This document shows, piece by piece, positions 34,859-44,394 of a DNA stretch of 64,000 bases. Positions within the stretch are counted from its first letter, which is position 1, and every line of letters starts with the position of its first letter. The stretch lies in NCBI GenBank assembly GCA_000012145.1, contig CP000053.1:310001-374000 (forward strand). Reading direction: 5' to 3'. The DNA comes from Rickettsia felis URRWXCal2 (GTDB lineage: Bacteria > Pseudomonadota > Alphaproteobacteria > Rickettsiales > Rickettsiaceae). The translations under genes and the position numbers were made by a program. A model generated the notes under the pieces. That model worked only from the letters and a program-made list of their open reading frames with translations, searched no databases and was not told the origin of the DNA.

Positions 34859-35906
34859 ATGAGATATTTTATATTCATAATTCTCATCCTCTTCTATATT
34901 AGTAATGCTTATGCATTAAAGAATAAACATCAACTTATTTCCATAGAATCGCTAAAATCTAACATAGAAATTAAAAAGTTATTTAAAGAAAAAAATACTG
35001 AGCAATTTATTTTAGAGTTACCAAATGGCACAGTAATTAATGAAGGTGGAATTTTAACTCAAGAAGGTTATATTCTACAAGATACTCAAACAAGCTTAGG
35101 TGATCAACATCGTTTATTAAATAAGAAGCGAGATATTAATACAGAAAATCCTTTATATTTTAATGGAAAATTAGCAGTAATTTCATCTTCTTGTTCTGAA
35201 AATTGGTATCATTGGCTGCTACAAATTTTGCCTAGATTAATTATATTAAAAGAATCGGATCTTGAATATGACCGTATCTATATTAATAATTTAAAATATT
35301 CATGGCAAATTAAGTCATTAGAAATAGTATTAAATTATTTAAATATACCGGAAGATAAGCTTTTTGTAGTAAATAGCGATTGTATAATTCAAGCTACTAG
35401 ACTAATTGTTCCATCTGTACCGTTTATTCCGGTAAAAGGTACAATTTTGCCTTTATGGTTAAAAAAAGATTTAAGAAATATTTTTATTAAAGATAATAGT
35501 AAAGCATACGATAAAATATATATTTCTCGTAAATACGCTTCTACCAGGAAAATAGTTAATGAAGAAGAATTAATAGAAAAAATTGAGAAACTTGGTTTTA
35601 AGGTAATATATCTAGAGCTATCCTCCCCGTATGAACAGGCCCAGCTTTTTAATAAAGCAAAAATAATAGTTGGACCGCATGGATCAGGATTTGCTAATCT
35701 TATTTTTGCGGCTCCAAAATGTAAACTAGTAGAGATTGATCACGGCACAACTCCTCCTAGAAGTTTTTATAAAAGAATGGCAAATTATATGTCATGTGAT
35801 TATTATCCTTTTTACGTAGATCAGACAACAGAAAGAGCATTTAGAAGATGATATAAAAATCAATATTGATGAATTTATTAAATTTCTTAGGCCTATCTGT
35901 AAATAA
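34859..35906 (+). pseudogene. family-61 glycosyltransferase (DUF563), frameshifted near its end
   Basis: The ATG at 34859 (MRYFIFIILILFYISNAYAL) is preferred over an upstream in-frame ATG inside 5S rRNA; it gives an N-terminal hydrophobic signal or anchor segment. The core has ENWYHWLLQILPRLIILKES and AQLFNKAKIIVGPHGSGFAN, typical of GT61 enzymes. The frame stops at 35851 after TTERAFRR. The sequence EDDIKINIDEFIKFLRPICK follows in another frame to 35906, so a single shift near 35835 has removed the last about 20 residues. The enzyme may be only mildly affected. Its substrate is unknown. Confidence 0.75.
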
Positions 35907-36072
35907 ATTTTAATTAGCTTTAAAATGTATTCCAGCTTCCACAGGAATGATATTAGAATCTGATTTCATACTACAAAGTAACTTTTTCTAAACAATAAAA
36001 CAAAATAATTTGACTTCAAGGTATGCGATATATTATTAACGGATTACATATAATCTTATTAAGAGTTACAAA

Positions 36073-36991
36073 ATGTCTGAAGTTTTTGTTAAGGATTTGA
36101 TTGTTTTTATAACAGGTGCTAACCGAGAGAAAGGTATAGGACGAGCTCTTGTTGAAGAAGCAATAAAAAGAGGAGGAAAAAAGTTTATGCTACGGCACGG
36201 AATATCTCTCAATTAGATGATCTAGTTGCAAAATTTCAAGGAAAAATAGTTCCTGTTGAACTGGATGTAACTAACTTAGAGCAAATTAAAAAAGTTGTTC
36301 AAATGGCTAATGATACTCAGGTTTTAATAAATAATTCCGGAGCATTAGGGATTGCCCGGTTGTATTCGTAACTACGACGAAAAAATAGCCCGCCAAGAGA
36401 TGGAGGTTAATTATTTTGCTCCACTGCATCTTATAAATGCCTTTTCAGAAAATCTTATAAAAAATAATAATTGTGCTATAGTTAACATTATTTCTATCGG
36501 AGGGCTATATCCTTCTCCTGTATATGTTACTTATTCAGCTTCAAAGTCAGCTCTATATTCTTTGACTCAAGCTATTAGGATAGAAATGATGATGTATACT
36601 CGCTGAATTTGAAAAATTGGCTACGTCGTCTTTTGCTGATAATCCTCACGTACTAGTATGTACGCTGCGGTTATCAGCTTCAAGACTCCTTGCTCTTTTC
36701 CAAATTGAGCTTCGTCTACCAATTCTTCATTTACTCGGAGTATATTCGCATTTAATTCCTGTTTTTGGTGTTTATCCCGGTCCTATTGATACTGATATGG
36801 CTAAGGATATTGAAGTGAAGAAAGAAACTTCTGCTAATGTAGCTCTGCGTGTTTTTGACGCTATGGAGCAAGGTATATTAGATATTACAACAGATGCATT
36901 ATCTGATAATTTTATAAGTTATTTAAACAAAGATCCCAAACTTATTGAAGTACTTAAGAAAGAGTTTAATAGAAATAAATATTATGACTGA
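36073..36991 (+). pseudogene. short-chain dehydrogenase/reductase, broken and carrying a palindromic insertion
   Basis: Fragments in three frames reconstruct an SDR: LIVFITGANREKGIGRALVE (TGxxxGxG cofactor motif), VYATARNISQLDDLVAKFQG, VLINNSGALG (NNAG-like), then YVTYSASKSALYSLTQAIRI (catalytic YxxxK) and VFGVYPGPIDTDMAKDIEV. Frameshifts occur near 36185 and 36350. A palindromic element (36593-36749) separates the catalytic part from the C-terminal part. The oxidoreductase is not functional as one protein. Confidence 0.8.
36593..36749. repeat. palindromic element inserted in the SDR gene
   Basis: GCTGAATTTGAAAAAT on the left pairs with TTTTCCAAATTGAGC on the right, TACTCG with CGGAGTA, and TGATAA/TTATCA around the centre ACGTACTAGTATGTACG. 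It lies precisely between the SDR segments AIRIEM and VFGVYPGP, which in intact SDRs are separated by only a few residues. Confidence 0.7.
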
Positions 36992-37352
36992 TACTAACTT
37001 AAATAAAGCAATATCTTATTACATAGCCATGCGTGATAAAAATTTTGAAGAAATGGCTTCATGTTTACATCCTAACATTAATTTTATAGGTCCATTATCG
37101 ATTATGGACGGTAAAGAATCAGTTGTGGAAGCTGCAAAAAATTTTTCGATGTTTTTTTAAAATCTTACAATTCGTGAAAAGTTTCATAATGGAGATAAGG
37201 TTATGTTAGCATTGGATTTTGATTGTCCTGAACCTATAGGTATTTTTAGGGGAGCTTCGTTACTATCTTTTAATGAAAATCTTATTTCTCGTATAGAATT
37301 ATTTTACGATGCTCGTCCTTTTGAAAAGAAAAAAGAAGAGATTTTTAATTAA
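36984..37352 (+). pseudogene. NTF2-like/SnoaL-fold protein with a frameshift
   Basis: The first part (MTDTNLNKAISYYIAMRDKN... to 37160) has the helix and strand pattern of NTF2-like proteins (AISYYIAMRDKNFEEMASCL, HPNINFIGPLSIMDGKE). After a T-run near 37152 the other frame continues KFHNGDKVMLALDFDCPEPI and FRGASLLSFNENLISRIELF to a TAA at 37350-37352. Such small cone-shaped domains bind hydrophobic ligands or catalyse isomerisations. It overlaps the end of the SDR gene, so both were an operon. Confidence 0.65.
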
Positions 37353-37354
37353 AA

Positions 37355-38407
37355 TCAATTCTTAAAGTCATTCTCTAGCAAATAAGATTCGCTATTCATT
37401 TCATTTAGTCTTGAAATAGTGCGTTTGAATTCTGCGGCTCGAGCTGAACCTTGATATATTTTATTTGGGCTATCTTCTAAGCTCATAAATAAGAGTATTT
37501 TATAGAAATAAGCATTATCGATAAAATTGATAAATCTAACAGCTGTATTTGTATCATCAGATGGAATGATTTGAACGTTCTTAACTATAATAACGTTGAA
37601 ATTTTGACAAATATTACCATAATCGATATAGCTTAAGTCTCTTGTAAATAATTCATTATAATCTGTTACTAGTATTCTTTTATGTACTTTTTGAAAGGAT
37701 ATTTCTCTACCTAGAACCTGTATATTTTGAGAAATAAGATTATTATCACTAATATCTGTGATAATTTCTTCAAGCTTATTTTGATTTTCTAAAGTTAAGG
37801 GATAAATTATCCTTGCTCCTTTAACTCCTAATGCTTTATCAAATCGATAATCATGGTGATTATCTAGATATTTAACGTAAAATGTATTGTTGATTATCTT
37901 TATAAAAGGTAAGAAAGATTCTCGTTGTAATCCGTCTTTGTAAAGATTATTGGGACTCGTGTTAGAGGTTATAAAAATAAAAATATTTTGCTTTATTAAT
38001 TCATTAAATAATCTACCTATTATCATTGCATCGGTAATGTCTTTAATTTCAAACTCATCTATACATAACAGTTTAGTATGTTTAGCATAGTTTTTAGCAA
38101 TTTTAGGGATGATATCTTTTTGATTTTCTGTTTGTAATTTATGCATAGATTTATGAATTTCCTGCATAAAGTTCTGATAATGGATAATGATTTTAGATAT
38201 GCTTATCTCTTCAAAAAAAGAATTCATGAGCATAGTCTTACCGCTGCCCACCGGACCGTATAAATAAATTCCGCTTTTTAAGCTGTTTTGATTAAAGAAT
38301 TTGAATAAGCTTTTAGGCTTATTAAGTTCTGCTGCAAGCTGTTTTAATTCTTCTAGTAAAGCAGCTTGTTTTGAATCTAGTATTAATGAAGTAGAGGATT
38401 TGCTCAT
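37355..38407 (-). CDS. zapE: AFG1-like ATPase ZapE
   Basis: ZapE is an AFG1-family P-loop ATPase associated with cell division under stress; mitochondrial relatives handle respiratory-complex proteins. The 350-residue product has Walker A GPVGSGKT (51-58), Walker B LLCIDEFE (113-120) and the family sequence ARAAEFKRTISRLNEMNSES near the end. The start overlaps the end of the upstream MNT-HEPN gene by four bases, forming a three-gene operon with queA. Confidence 0.9.
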   Translation of the reverse strand: MSKSSTSLILDSKQAALLEELKQLAAELNKPKSLFKFFNQNSLKSGIYLYGPVGSGKTMLMNSFFEEISISKIIIHYQNFMQEIHKSMHKLQTENQKDIIPKIAKNYAKHTKLLCIDEFEIKDITDAMIIGRLFNELIKQNIFIFITSNTSPNNLYKDGLQRESFLPFIKIINNTFYVKYLDNHHDYRFDKALGVKGARIIYPLTLENQNKLEEIITDISDNNLISQNIQVLGREISFQKVHKRILVTDYNELFTRDLSYIDYGNICQNFNVIIVKNVQIIPSDDTNTAVRFINFIDNAYFYKILLFMSLEDSPNKIYQGSARAAEFKRTISRLNEMNSESYLLENDFKN

Positions 38408-39108
38408 CCAAAATATTTTTTATCTAGTTTGTTATAGGTTTTTTCTAAAATCAGTAAATATATTTTAATATTTTCAAAAACTTGTTTTGCATCTTCATAT
38501 TTGTAAACATGAGAGGTAACATTTCGATCTTTAAGTATTTCGAGCCACATTTGCTCATCATCAATTATGTTAAATTGAAAGGCTTTACTCATTACATCTC
38601 TTGGAGTAGTACTATCAATTTCCTCGTAAGTTAATATTTTTTTTAAAACTTTCCAAAATAGTTCTATTACGAATTCAAATCGCTGAATAGCAGCATCTAA
38701 AAAAATAGGATCTTTATCTATTTTAGTTCTTTCTATAACCTCATGTAAGCACTGTATAGCTTGTCCTAGTGTTTTAAAATAATCTTGCCAAAATATTTTT
38801 TCCATTAGAATTTCTCCTTTTTTATAAAGAATTTTTTTAAAATCAATGATATTTTGTTTAAATTTATCATCATCATTTAATGTATCGAATCGTACACAAT
38901 CTATTTTTAGAAGTGTATCTGCATCATATATTATTTCTAAAACTTGCTGCCAGTCCTCTTTACTTGCATTAGGGCAAAGAATGGCGATATCAATATCCGC
39001 TCTCTCATGATTATCCCCTCGCCCGCGTGAGCCAAAAAGCCAAATCTCCTCGATAAAAGGTAATTTAGTAAGATTTGTTAAAAAAGAATATTCTGTGATA
39101 CTATTCAT
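38404..39108 (-). CDS. fused MNT nucleotidyltransferase and HI0074/HEPN-type protein
   Basis: Residues 1-100 form a minimal nucleotidyltransferase: LFGSRGRGDNHERADIDIAI (25-44; GSxxRG and DxD) with a likely third carboxylate Asp70. Residues 103-234 resemble HI0074-type substrate-binding proteins, a HEPN-like four-helix fold, with the R-x4-H motif RNVTSH (195-200). These halves are usually two separate genes acting as a toxin-antitoxin pair, in which MNT adenylylates the HEPN RNase. Here they are one frame, with an internal Met at 102 at the domain junction. ATGA overlaps with queA and zapE indicate co-translation. Confidence 0.8.
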   Translation of the reverse strand: MNSITEYSFLTNLTKLPFIEEIWLFGSRGRGDNHERADIDIAILCPNASKEDWQQVLEIIYDADTLLKIDCVRFDTLNDDDKFKQNIIDFKKILYKKGEILMEKIFWQDYFKTLGQAIQCLHEVIERTKIDKDPIFLDAAIQRFEFVIELFWKVLKKILTYEEIDSTTPRDVMSKAFQFNIIDDEQMWLEILKDRNVTSHVYKYEDAKQVFENIKIYLLILEKTYNKLDKKYFG

Positions 39109-40208
39109 ACTTTCCTATACAAAACTGTTGCATCGCCATAGCTGAAAAAACGCATTTTTTCTTTTATAGCATATTTATATAATTCATGCATCTCTTTAAA
39201 GCCGGCAAAAGCACATATAAGCATAAATAAAGTAGATTTAGGGAAATGGAAATTAGTAAGCAGCATATCGGTCGTTTGAAATTTAAAGCCGGGAGTTATA
39301 AAAATATCAGTTTCAAAACTACCCGCTTTTACGACGCCGTTATTGCAAGAACTCTCAAGAGTTCTAAGTGTTGTAGTGCCGACTGCGATAATACGCCTCC
39401 TTTCTTGCTTTGCTTTGTTGATGATTTCAGCAGTTTCAGGAGTAATAGAGCAATATTCGGTGTGTATTTTATGCTCATGAATATTTTCGGTTTTTACAGG
39501 TAAAAAAGTTCCTGCTCCCACATGTAAGGTTACAAAAGCGATTTGCACGCCTTTTGCTTTAAGCTTATCAAGTATTTCCTTAGTAAAATGCAACCCTGCC
39601 GTCGGTGCTGCAACTGACCCTTCTATTTGACTGTAAATTGTTTGATAGCGTAGAGAGTCTAGCTTATCGTCATTGCTAGGCGTCCTTTTGGACTCCGTGG
39701 CAATCTCAGGATTTTGTGATGAGATTGCTTCGTCAGAACTCTCTTCTTCCTCGCCATGACGTTTAGAACGTCTAATATAAACCGGTAGCGGCATCTCACC
39801 GTATTTGTCCAAAAATTCAAATACCGAAATATTATCAAGTTCAAATTTTACTTTAATCTCACCCATTGCAAATTTTTCGGTAATTATTACCTTATGATTA
39901 TCAGAATAAAACTCATCGCCTATATTAAGTTTTCGAGCCGGTTTAGCAAAAGCCGACCAACTATCATCCGATAATTTTTGATTCAAATTTATTGTAATAT
40001 TTCTCTCTAAATTTAACTTTGCTTTTATCACTTTGCTATTATTAAAGACTAATAAATCCCCTTCTTTTAAGTAATCTATTATATTGTAGAATTTGGTTTT
40101 AATAGGTGGTGTAGTAGCAATTAGTAAATCCGAGTTATCACGTTCACTAGCCGGATATTGTGCTATAAGTTCAGTTGGTAAATCAAAGTCAAAGTCAGAT
40201 AGTTTCAT
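39105..40208 (-). CDS. queA: S-adenosylmethionine:tRNA ribosyltransferase-isomerase QueA
   Basis: QueA transfers the ribosyl moiety of SAM to 7-aminomethyl-7-deazaguanine in tRNA during queuosine synthesis. The 367-residue product has FDFDLPTELIAQYPASERDN at the start and EGSVAAPTAGLHFTKEILDK in the middle. Between PLPVYIRR and RYQTIYSQIEGSV it carries an unusual, charged 39-residue stretch (SKRHGEEEESSDEAISSQNP...), encoded by a palindromic repeat at 39668-39761. The reading frame is preserved, so the enzyme may still work with an extra surface loop. Confidence 0.93.
   Translation of the reverse strand: MKLSDFDFDLPTELIAQYPASERDNSDLLIATTPPIKTKFYNIIDYLKEGDLLVFNNSKVIKAKLNLERNITINLNQKLSDDSWSAFAKPARKLNIGDEFYSDNHKVIITEKFAMGEIKVKFELDNISVFEFLDKYGEMPLPVYIRRSKRHGEEEESSDEAISSQNPEIATESKRTPSNDDKLDSLRYQTIYSQIEGSVAAPTAGLHFTKEILDKLKAKGVQIAFVTLHVGAGTFLPVKTENIHEHKIHTEYCSITPETAEIINKAKQERRRIIAVGTTTLRTLESSCNNGVVKAGSFETDIFITPGFKFQTTDMLLTNFHFPKSTLFMLICAFAGFKEMHELYKYAIKEKMRFFSYGDATVLYRKV
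39668..39761. repeat. GTCATTGCGAGG-family repeat inserted within queA
   Basis: CGTCATTGCTAGGCGTCCTT begins the insert and CCTCGCCATGACG ends it. The left 40 bases are the same as those of the intergenic copy at 40466-40552. The insertion keeps the queA frame open. Confidence 0.85.
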
Positions 40209-40580
40209 TATAGAATATTAGCAGTTAAAGAAATGATTATAATAACATATTACGATATTTAATATAAGGCTTTATTTTGTTGTTCTAAAATTTCTAGAAT
40301 AGCAAATGATCCAGTAAATGCTATATATAATGCTGCAATAGATTTACTGAAACTAAACGGGTTTCAAGTTCAAGTAACAGGAGAAGCAGAGGAACTACCG
40401 GCTTAGTTTGAAGGTTGAGGTCGGTATTATGTCACGTAAGGTTTGCTTGCGTGTATACTAAAGGTCGTCATTGCTAGGCGTCCTTTTGGACTCCGTGGCA
40501 ATCTCAGGATGCTTGACAAGATTGTCACGTCGCTTCGCTCCTCGCAATGACGGGGCGGTATCCACGCAGGCAACACATCC
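40209..40580. other. intergenic region with a small gene fragment and a repeat
   Basis: A plus-strand open stretch ending with TAG at 40404-40406 reads IANDPVNAIYNAAIDLLKLN then GFQVQVTGEAEELPA. It looks like the C terminus of a protein without a start, and I cannot assign it. A repeat follows at 40466-40552. Confidence 0.5.
40466..40552. repeat. GTCATTGCGAGG-family palindromic repeat
   Basis: CGTCATTGCTAGGCGTCCTT at the left and CTCCTCGCAATGACG at the right form the inverted ends, with CAATCTCAGG and AAGATTGTCA inside. This is the sister of the copy inside queA. Confidence 0.85.
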
Positions 40581-42365
40581 TCACACTATCAATCCTTTAA
40601 CTTGGGAGTTCCATAATTTTTGATATAGCTTACTATTTTTTAGTAATTCTGCGTGGCTACCATCATCGATTATACTACCTTTTTCAAAGACTAAAATCCT
40701 ATCCATATTGAGTAAAGTAGATAATCTATGAGCAATAACTATCACGGTTTTATTTTGCATTAAATAATCCATTGACTCTTGAATCAGACTTTCCGTTTCG
40801 CTATCTAAGCTACTTGTTGCTTCATCAAGAATCAAAATAGGAGCATTTTTTAAGATGGCTCTTGCTATGATAATTCTTTGACGCTGACCGCCGGATAAAT
40901 TATTTCCTCGTTCTCCACACATAGTATCGTAACCGTCTGGTAGATTATCGATAACATCATGAATATGTGCAGCTTTTGCAGCAATTATAACCTCCTCAAG
41001 AGTAGCTTCTTTTTTTCCGTATCGGATATTGTCTAAAATAGTACGATGAAAAAGTACCGGCTCTTGCGGTATAAGGCTAATGGCTTTTCTTAAAGAATCT
41101 TGAGTTACGTTTTTAATATTTTGGTTATCTATTAAAATCATTCCGTCTTCTATATCATGTAATCTCGTGAGCAAACTAATAAAAGTGGTTTTCCCTGAAC
41201 CGGAAAAACCAACTAGTCCCACTTTTTGCTTACTTGGAATTAATACCGATTTATTACGAAATAAATTATTATTATGGTGATAATTAAAGGTAACATTTCT
41301 AAATTCAATAATCCCTTCTTTGATATCTAAAGGAGTAGCGTTTTCAATATCCGTTATAATATGCGGTGCCATTAGGGATAAGCCTTGATTAAATGCCCCG
41401 ATCTGCTCGAACATATCACCGATTTCTTGTGTTAAATCCCAAATATCGTCTGCTACATTTATACATAATGTTAGCACTAATACGCAATCACCTATGCTTA
41501 TAGATAATTCACTACGAAGTTTAGATAAATAATAAATCATTATAAAGATCATTATTGAACAAGAAGTCCCAAGAGCATAACGCAGTTTGAACATGAAGAA
41601 CTGCATAGTTTGTTCATCGGCTACGGCATTTTCTACTCTTGTTTCTAGATGTTGACGTTCAAATTTATGGGCTGTAAACATTCTAACCGCATTAATGTTG
41701 CTAATTGCATCTACGATACTACCGGCAACAAAAGATTGGCTTCTAGCATAATTTAATGAGTATTTATTGATTTTATCCGAGAAAAGAACACTCAGCCCTA
41801 AAAAAACCGTAATCCATAAAATAAATATCGTAGCAAAAACGTAATGTACGGAATATAAAGCAATTAATGCAAATACGATAATAGCTAGTTTACGAAGAAT
41901 TTTTTCGCCGAATATTGAAATAATCATCTCAAACGATCTTGCGGTTTCGGTAATACGATTGCTAATATGTCCTGCTAGATTATCCTGAAAGAATTTATGG
42001 CTATGATATTGAGTATAATTATAAAGTTCATTTAGTATTTTTCCTTTTATTACGGGCATAGTCTTTAGATACAAATAATCATATGAACGATATGCTATAT
42101 TAATACTCTCCCACCAAAGAGCATAAAATACTGCCCAGTAAATCATGGAAGATAAAAGGTTATTTGCGTTCTCATCACTGAAAGATTCGATTAGATCAAT
42201 AATTTTCTGAAGTAATATACTATCAATTGCCGGAATCATACCGAGTAAAATACAGATTACAGTCAATAAAGTAATTTTAACTTTATCGAATTTTAAAAAA
42301 TAAATACCTAAGCTAAATGTTGATTTAGATAAAGTAGGGTATTTTATCACGATAATGTACCTCAA
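40581..42365 (-). CDS. ABC exporter, fused membrane and ATPase domains
   Basis: The 594-residue product has six membrane helices in the first about 320 residues and a nucleotide-binding domain: Walker A VGFSGSGKTTFISLLT near residue 385, Q-loop LIPQEPVLFH, signature LSGGQRQRIIIARAILKNAP near 490, and Walker B ILILDEATSSLDS near 510. This is an MsbA/MdlB-like homodimeric exporter. The substrate may be lipid, peptide or drug and cannot be told. It appears to be a single-gene unit. Confidence 0.88.
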   Translation of the reverse strand: MRYIIVIKYPTLSKSTFSLGIYFLKFDKVKITLLTVICILLGMIPAIDSILLQKIIDLIESFSDENANNLLSSMIYWAVFYALWWESINIAYRSYDYLYLKTMPVIKGKILNELYNYTQYHSHKFFQDNLAGHISNRITETARSFEMIISIFGEKILRKLAIIVFALIALYSVHYVFATIFILWITVFLGLSVLFSDKINKYSLNYARSQSFVAGSIVDAISNINAVRMFTAHKFERQHLETRVENAVADEQTMQFFMFKLRYALGTSCSIMIFIMIYYLSKLRSELSISIGDCVLVLTLCINVADDIWDLTQEIGDMFEQIGAFNQGLSLMAPHIITDIENATPLDIKEGIIEFRNVTFNYHHNNNLFRNKSVLIPSKQKVGLVGFSGSGKTTFISLLTRLHDIEDGMILIDNQNIKNVTQDSLRKAISLIPQEPVLFHRTILDNIRYGKKEATLEEVIIAAKAAHIHDVIDNLPDGYDTMCGERGNNLSGGQRQRIIIARAILKNAPILILDEATSSLDSETESLIQESMDYLMQNKTVIVIAHRLSTLLNMDRILVFEKGSIIDDGSHAELLKNSKLYQKLWNSQVKGLIV

Positions 42366-42533
42366 TTTTAAAATAATATATTAATTCGTGTTATTTCAGA
42401 GCATATTTTAATTTAATTATTTTGCAAAAATATACCTAAAAATATTAAATCTATGGAAAAATAATAAACAAGCCTTGCTTCTTACCTTAAATAATGCTAC
42501 AAAATTCAGAAAATAACTTCAAAATCATTAGAA

Positions 42534-42806
42534 ATGCAAGAAAAAGAATTATCTAATAATTTTTTAGAAGAACAAGAAAAGTCTAAGGAAGACGATTCTC
42601 CGTTCTTTGATGTAAAATATATTTGTCAAGCAAGTTTATTAATTACGGATTCTATCCGAAAAGGGTATGATGTAACTCAATTGCCCAATGGTGATATTAA
42701 TGTTACAGAAGTAAGAATAGTAAATGTTCATTATAATTGGAACTCCGAAAAAGGAAAATTTGTTAAAACTAATCAGATAGAATTTAATAATAGCAAAGGC
42801 GGCTGA
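42534..42806 (+). CDS. conserved small Rickettsia-type protein (possibly DUF2671)
   Basis: The 90-residue soluble product begins MQEKELSNNFLEEQEKSKED. It has a core SPFFDVKYICQASLLITDSI followed by RKGYDVTQLPNGDINVTEVR. I recall small Rickettsia-only families of this style (DUF2671), but this is from memory and not verified. The function is unknown. No convincing motif or membrane segment is visible. Confidence 0.55.
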   Translation: MQEKELSNNFLEEQEKSKEDDSPFFDVKYICQASLLITDSIRKGYDVTQLPNGDINVTEVRIVNVHYNWNSEKGKFVKTNQIEFNNSKGG

Positions 42807-42889
42807 TTAAATCAAATATTGTATTGATGTTATTGTGTACTTCAGTTTTTTCGTCATTGCAAGCGGGCATTGCCCGTGTGATACCAAAT

Positions 42890-42989
42890 CGTCATTGCGA
42901 GCAGCCGTAGGCTGCGTGGCAATCTCATGAATAATAAGAAATTCCTGAGATTGCTTCGTCAAAATTTTCAATTTTTTCTCGCAATGACG
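42890..42989. repeat. GTCATTGCGAGG-family palindromic repeat
   Basis: CGTCATTGCGAGCAGCCGTA opens it and TTCTCGCAATGACG closes it, with GTGGCAATCTCATG and CTGAGATTGCTTCG as inner arms. It lies between the 90-residue gene and cydA, ending about 26 bases before the cydA start. Confidence 0.85.
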
Positions 42990-43015
42990 TTGATTCTTAA
43001 AACAGCAGCTTAAGT

Positions 43016-44386
43016 ATGGAATTTGATCAAGTATTATTATCGAGGATTCAGTTTGCTTTTACCATAAGTTTTCATATAATATTTCCTGCTTTTACTATAG
43101 GGCTTGCAAGCTTTTTAGCAGTAATTGAAGGGTTATGGTTAAAAACAAAAAAGCCGGTTTATCAAGAAATATACAAATTTTGGGTGAAGATTTTTGCCGT
43201 TACTTTCGGTATGGGAGTAGTTTCGGGCGTTGTAATGTCTTATCAATTCGGTACTAACTGGTCGAATTTTTCAGATAAGGTTGGAAATGTCCTCGGTCCG
43301 CTTCTCGGTTTTGAAGTATTTACTGCCTTTTTCCTCGAATCTTCTTTTTTAGGTATAATGTTATTCGGCTTTAATAAAGTTAGTAAAAAAGTACATTTTA
43401 TTTCTACGTTAATAGTTGCTGTTGGTACTGTAATCTCAGCTTTTTGGATACTTGCAGCTAGTAGCTGGATGCATACGCCTGCTGGTTATGAACTGCGAGG
43501 CGATGGGTTCTTTTTCCCTTTAAATTGGCTAGAAATTATCTTTAACCCTTCTTTCCCATATCGTTTTTTCCATATGATTACGGCGGCTTATTTAACTACT
43601 TCTTTTGTTATCGGTGGTGTAGCTAGCTTTTATTTACTAAATAATCGTTATAAAGAGCATGCTAAAATTATGCTTTTTATGGCAGTGTTAATGGCGTTAA
43701 TCGTTGCACCTATTCAAATATTTATCGGTGATTTGCATGGTTTAAATACTCTTAAATATCAGCCGGTTAAAGTTTCGACTATGGAAGGTATTTGGAATAC
43801 GGAAAAAGGAGCAGCTTTTAATCTTATCGGCTTTCCTGATGGGGAAGAAGAAAAAACAAAATATGCTGTAGAAATACCTTATGCTAGTAGTTTAATCTTA
43901 ACACATAGCTTAGACGGTGAAGTGAAAGGATTAAAAGAATGGTCAAAAGAAGAGCGTCCGCCTGTGCTAGTCGTATTTTTTAGCTTCCGTATTATGATAG
44001 GAATCGGTTTCTTAATGGTATTTACAGGTATTGCGGGCTTATATCTTTACTTGAAGAAAAGATTATATGCTACGAAATGGTTTCAATATTGGTATATATT
44101 AATGTCACCTTCAGGTTTTATTGCAGTACTTGCCGGTTGGTTTGTAACCGAGGTAGGTAGACAACCTTATATAGTATATAATATTTTAAAAACCGCAGAT
44201 ACGGTATCACCGGTACTCGGCAAATATGTATTTATTTCTCTAATTGCTTTTGTAGTAGTATATGTGATCATTTTCGGAGCGGGTATATATTATATAATGC
44301 ATTTAATAAAGAAAGGTATAGAAGCGATAGATAATAAAGAAACGTACGGAGAGATCGGTTTGAATAACCCATTATTAGAAAAGTAA
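43016..44386 (+). CDS. cydA: cytochrome bd-type quinol oxidase subunit I
   Basis: It oxidises quinol and reduces oxygen at haems b558, b595 and d in the inner membrane. The 456-residue product has nine or so helices. It begins with LSRIQFAFTISFHIIFPAFT, contains the haem-ligand and quinol loop regions, and ends with AGWFVTEVGRQPYIVYNILK. The Q-loop is short compared with the 522-residue E. coli protein, so this is the cyanide-insensitive (CIO) subtype. cydB is downstream but separated by an antisense toxin-antitoxin module. Confidence 0.95.
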   Translation: MEFDQVLLSRIQFAFTISFHIIFPAFTIGLASFLAVIEGLWLKTKKPVYQEIYKFWVKIFAVTFGMGVVSGVVMSYQFGTNWSNFSDKVGNVLGPLLGFEVFTAFFLESSFLGIMLFGFNKVSKKVHFISTLIVAVGTVISAFWILAASSWMHTPAGYELRGDGFFFPLNWLEIIFNPSFPYRFFHMITAAYLTTSFVIGGVASFYLLNNRYKEHAKIMLFMAVLMALIVAPIQIFIGDLHGLNTLKYQPVKVSTMEGIWNTEKGAAFNLIGFPDGEEEKTKYAVEIPYASSLILTHSLDGEVKGLKEWSKEERPPVLVVFFSFRIMIGIGFLMVFTGIAGLYLYLKKRLYATKWFQYWYILMSPSGFIAVLAGWFVTEVGRQPYIVYNILKTADTVSPVLGKYVFISLIAFVVVYVIIFGAGIYYIMHLIKKGIEAIDNKETYGEIGLNNPLLEK

Positions 44387-44394
44387 AATAGTTT

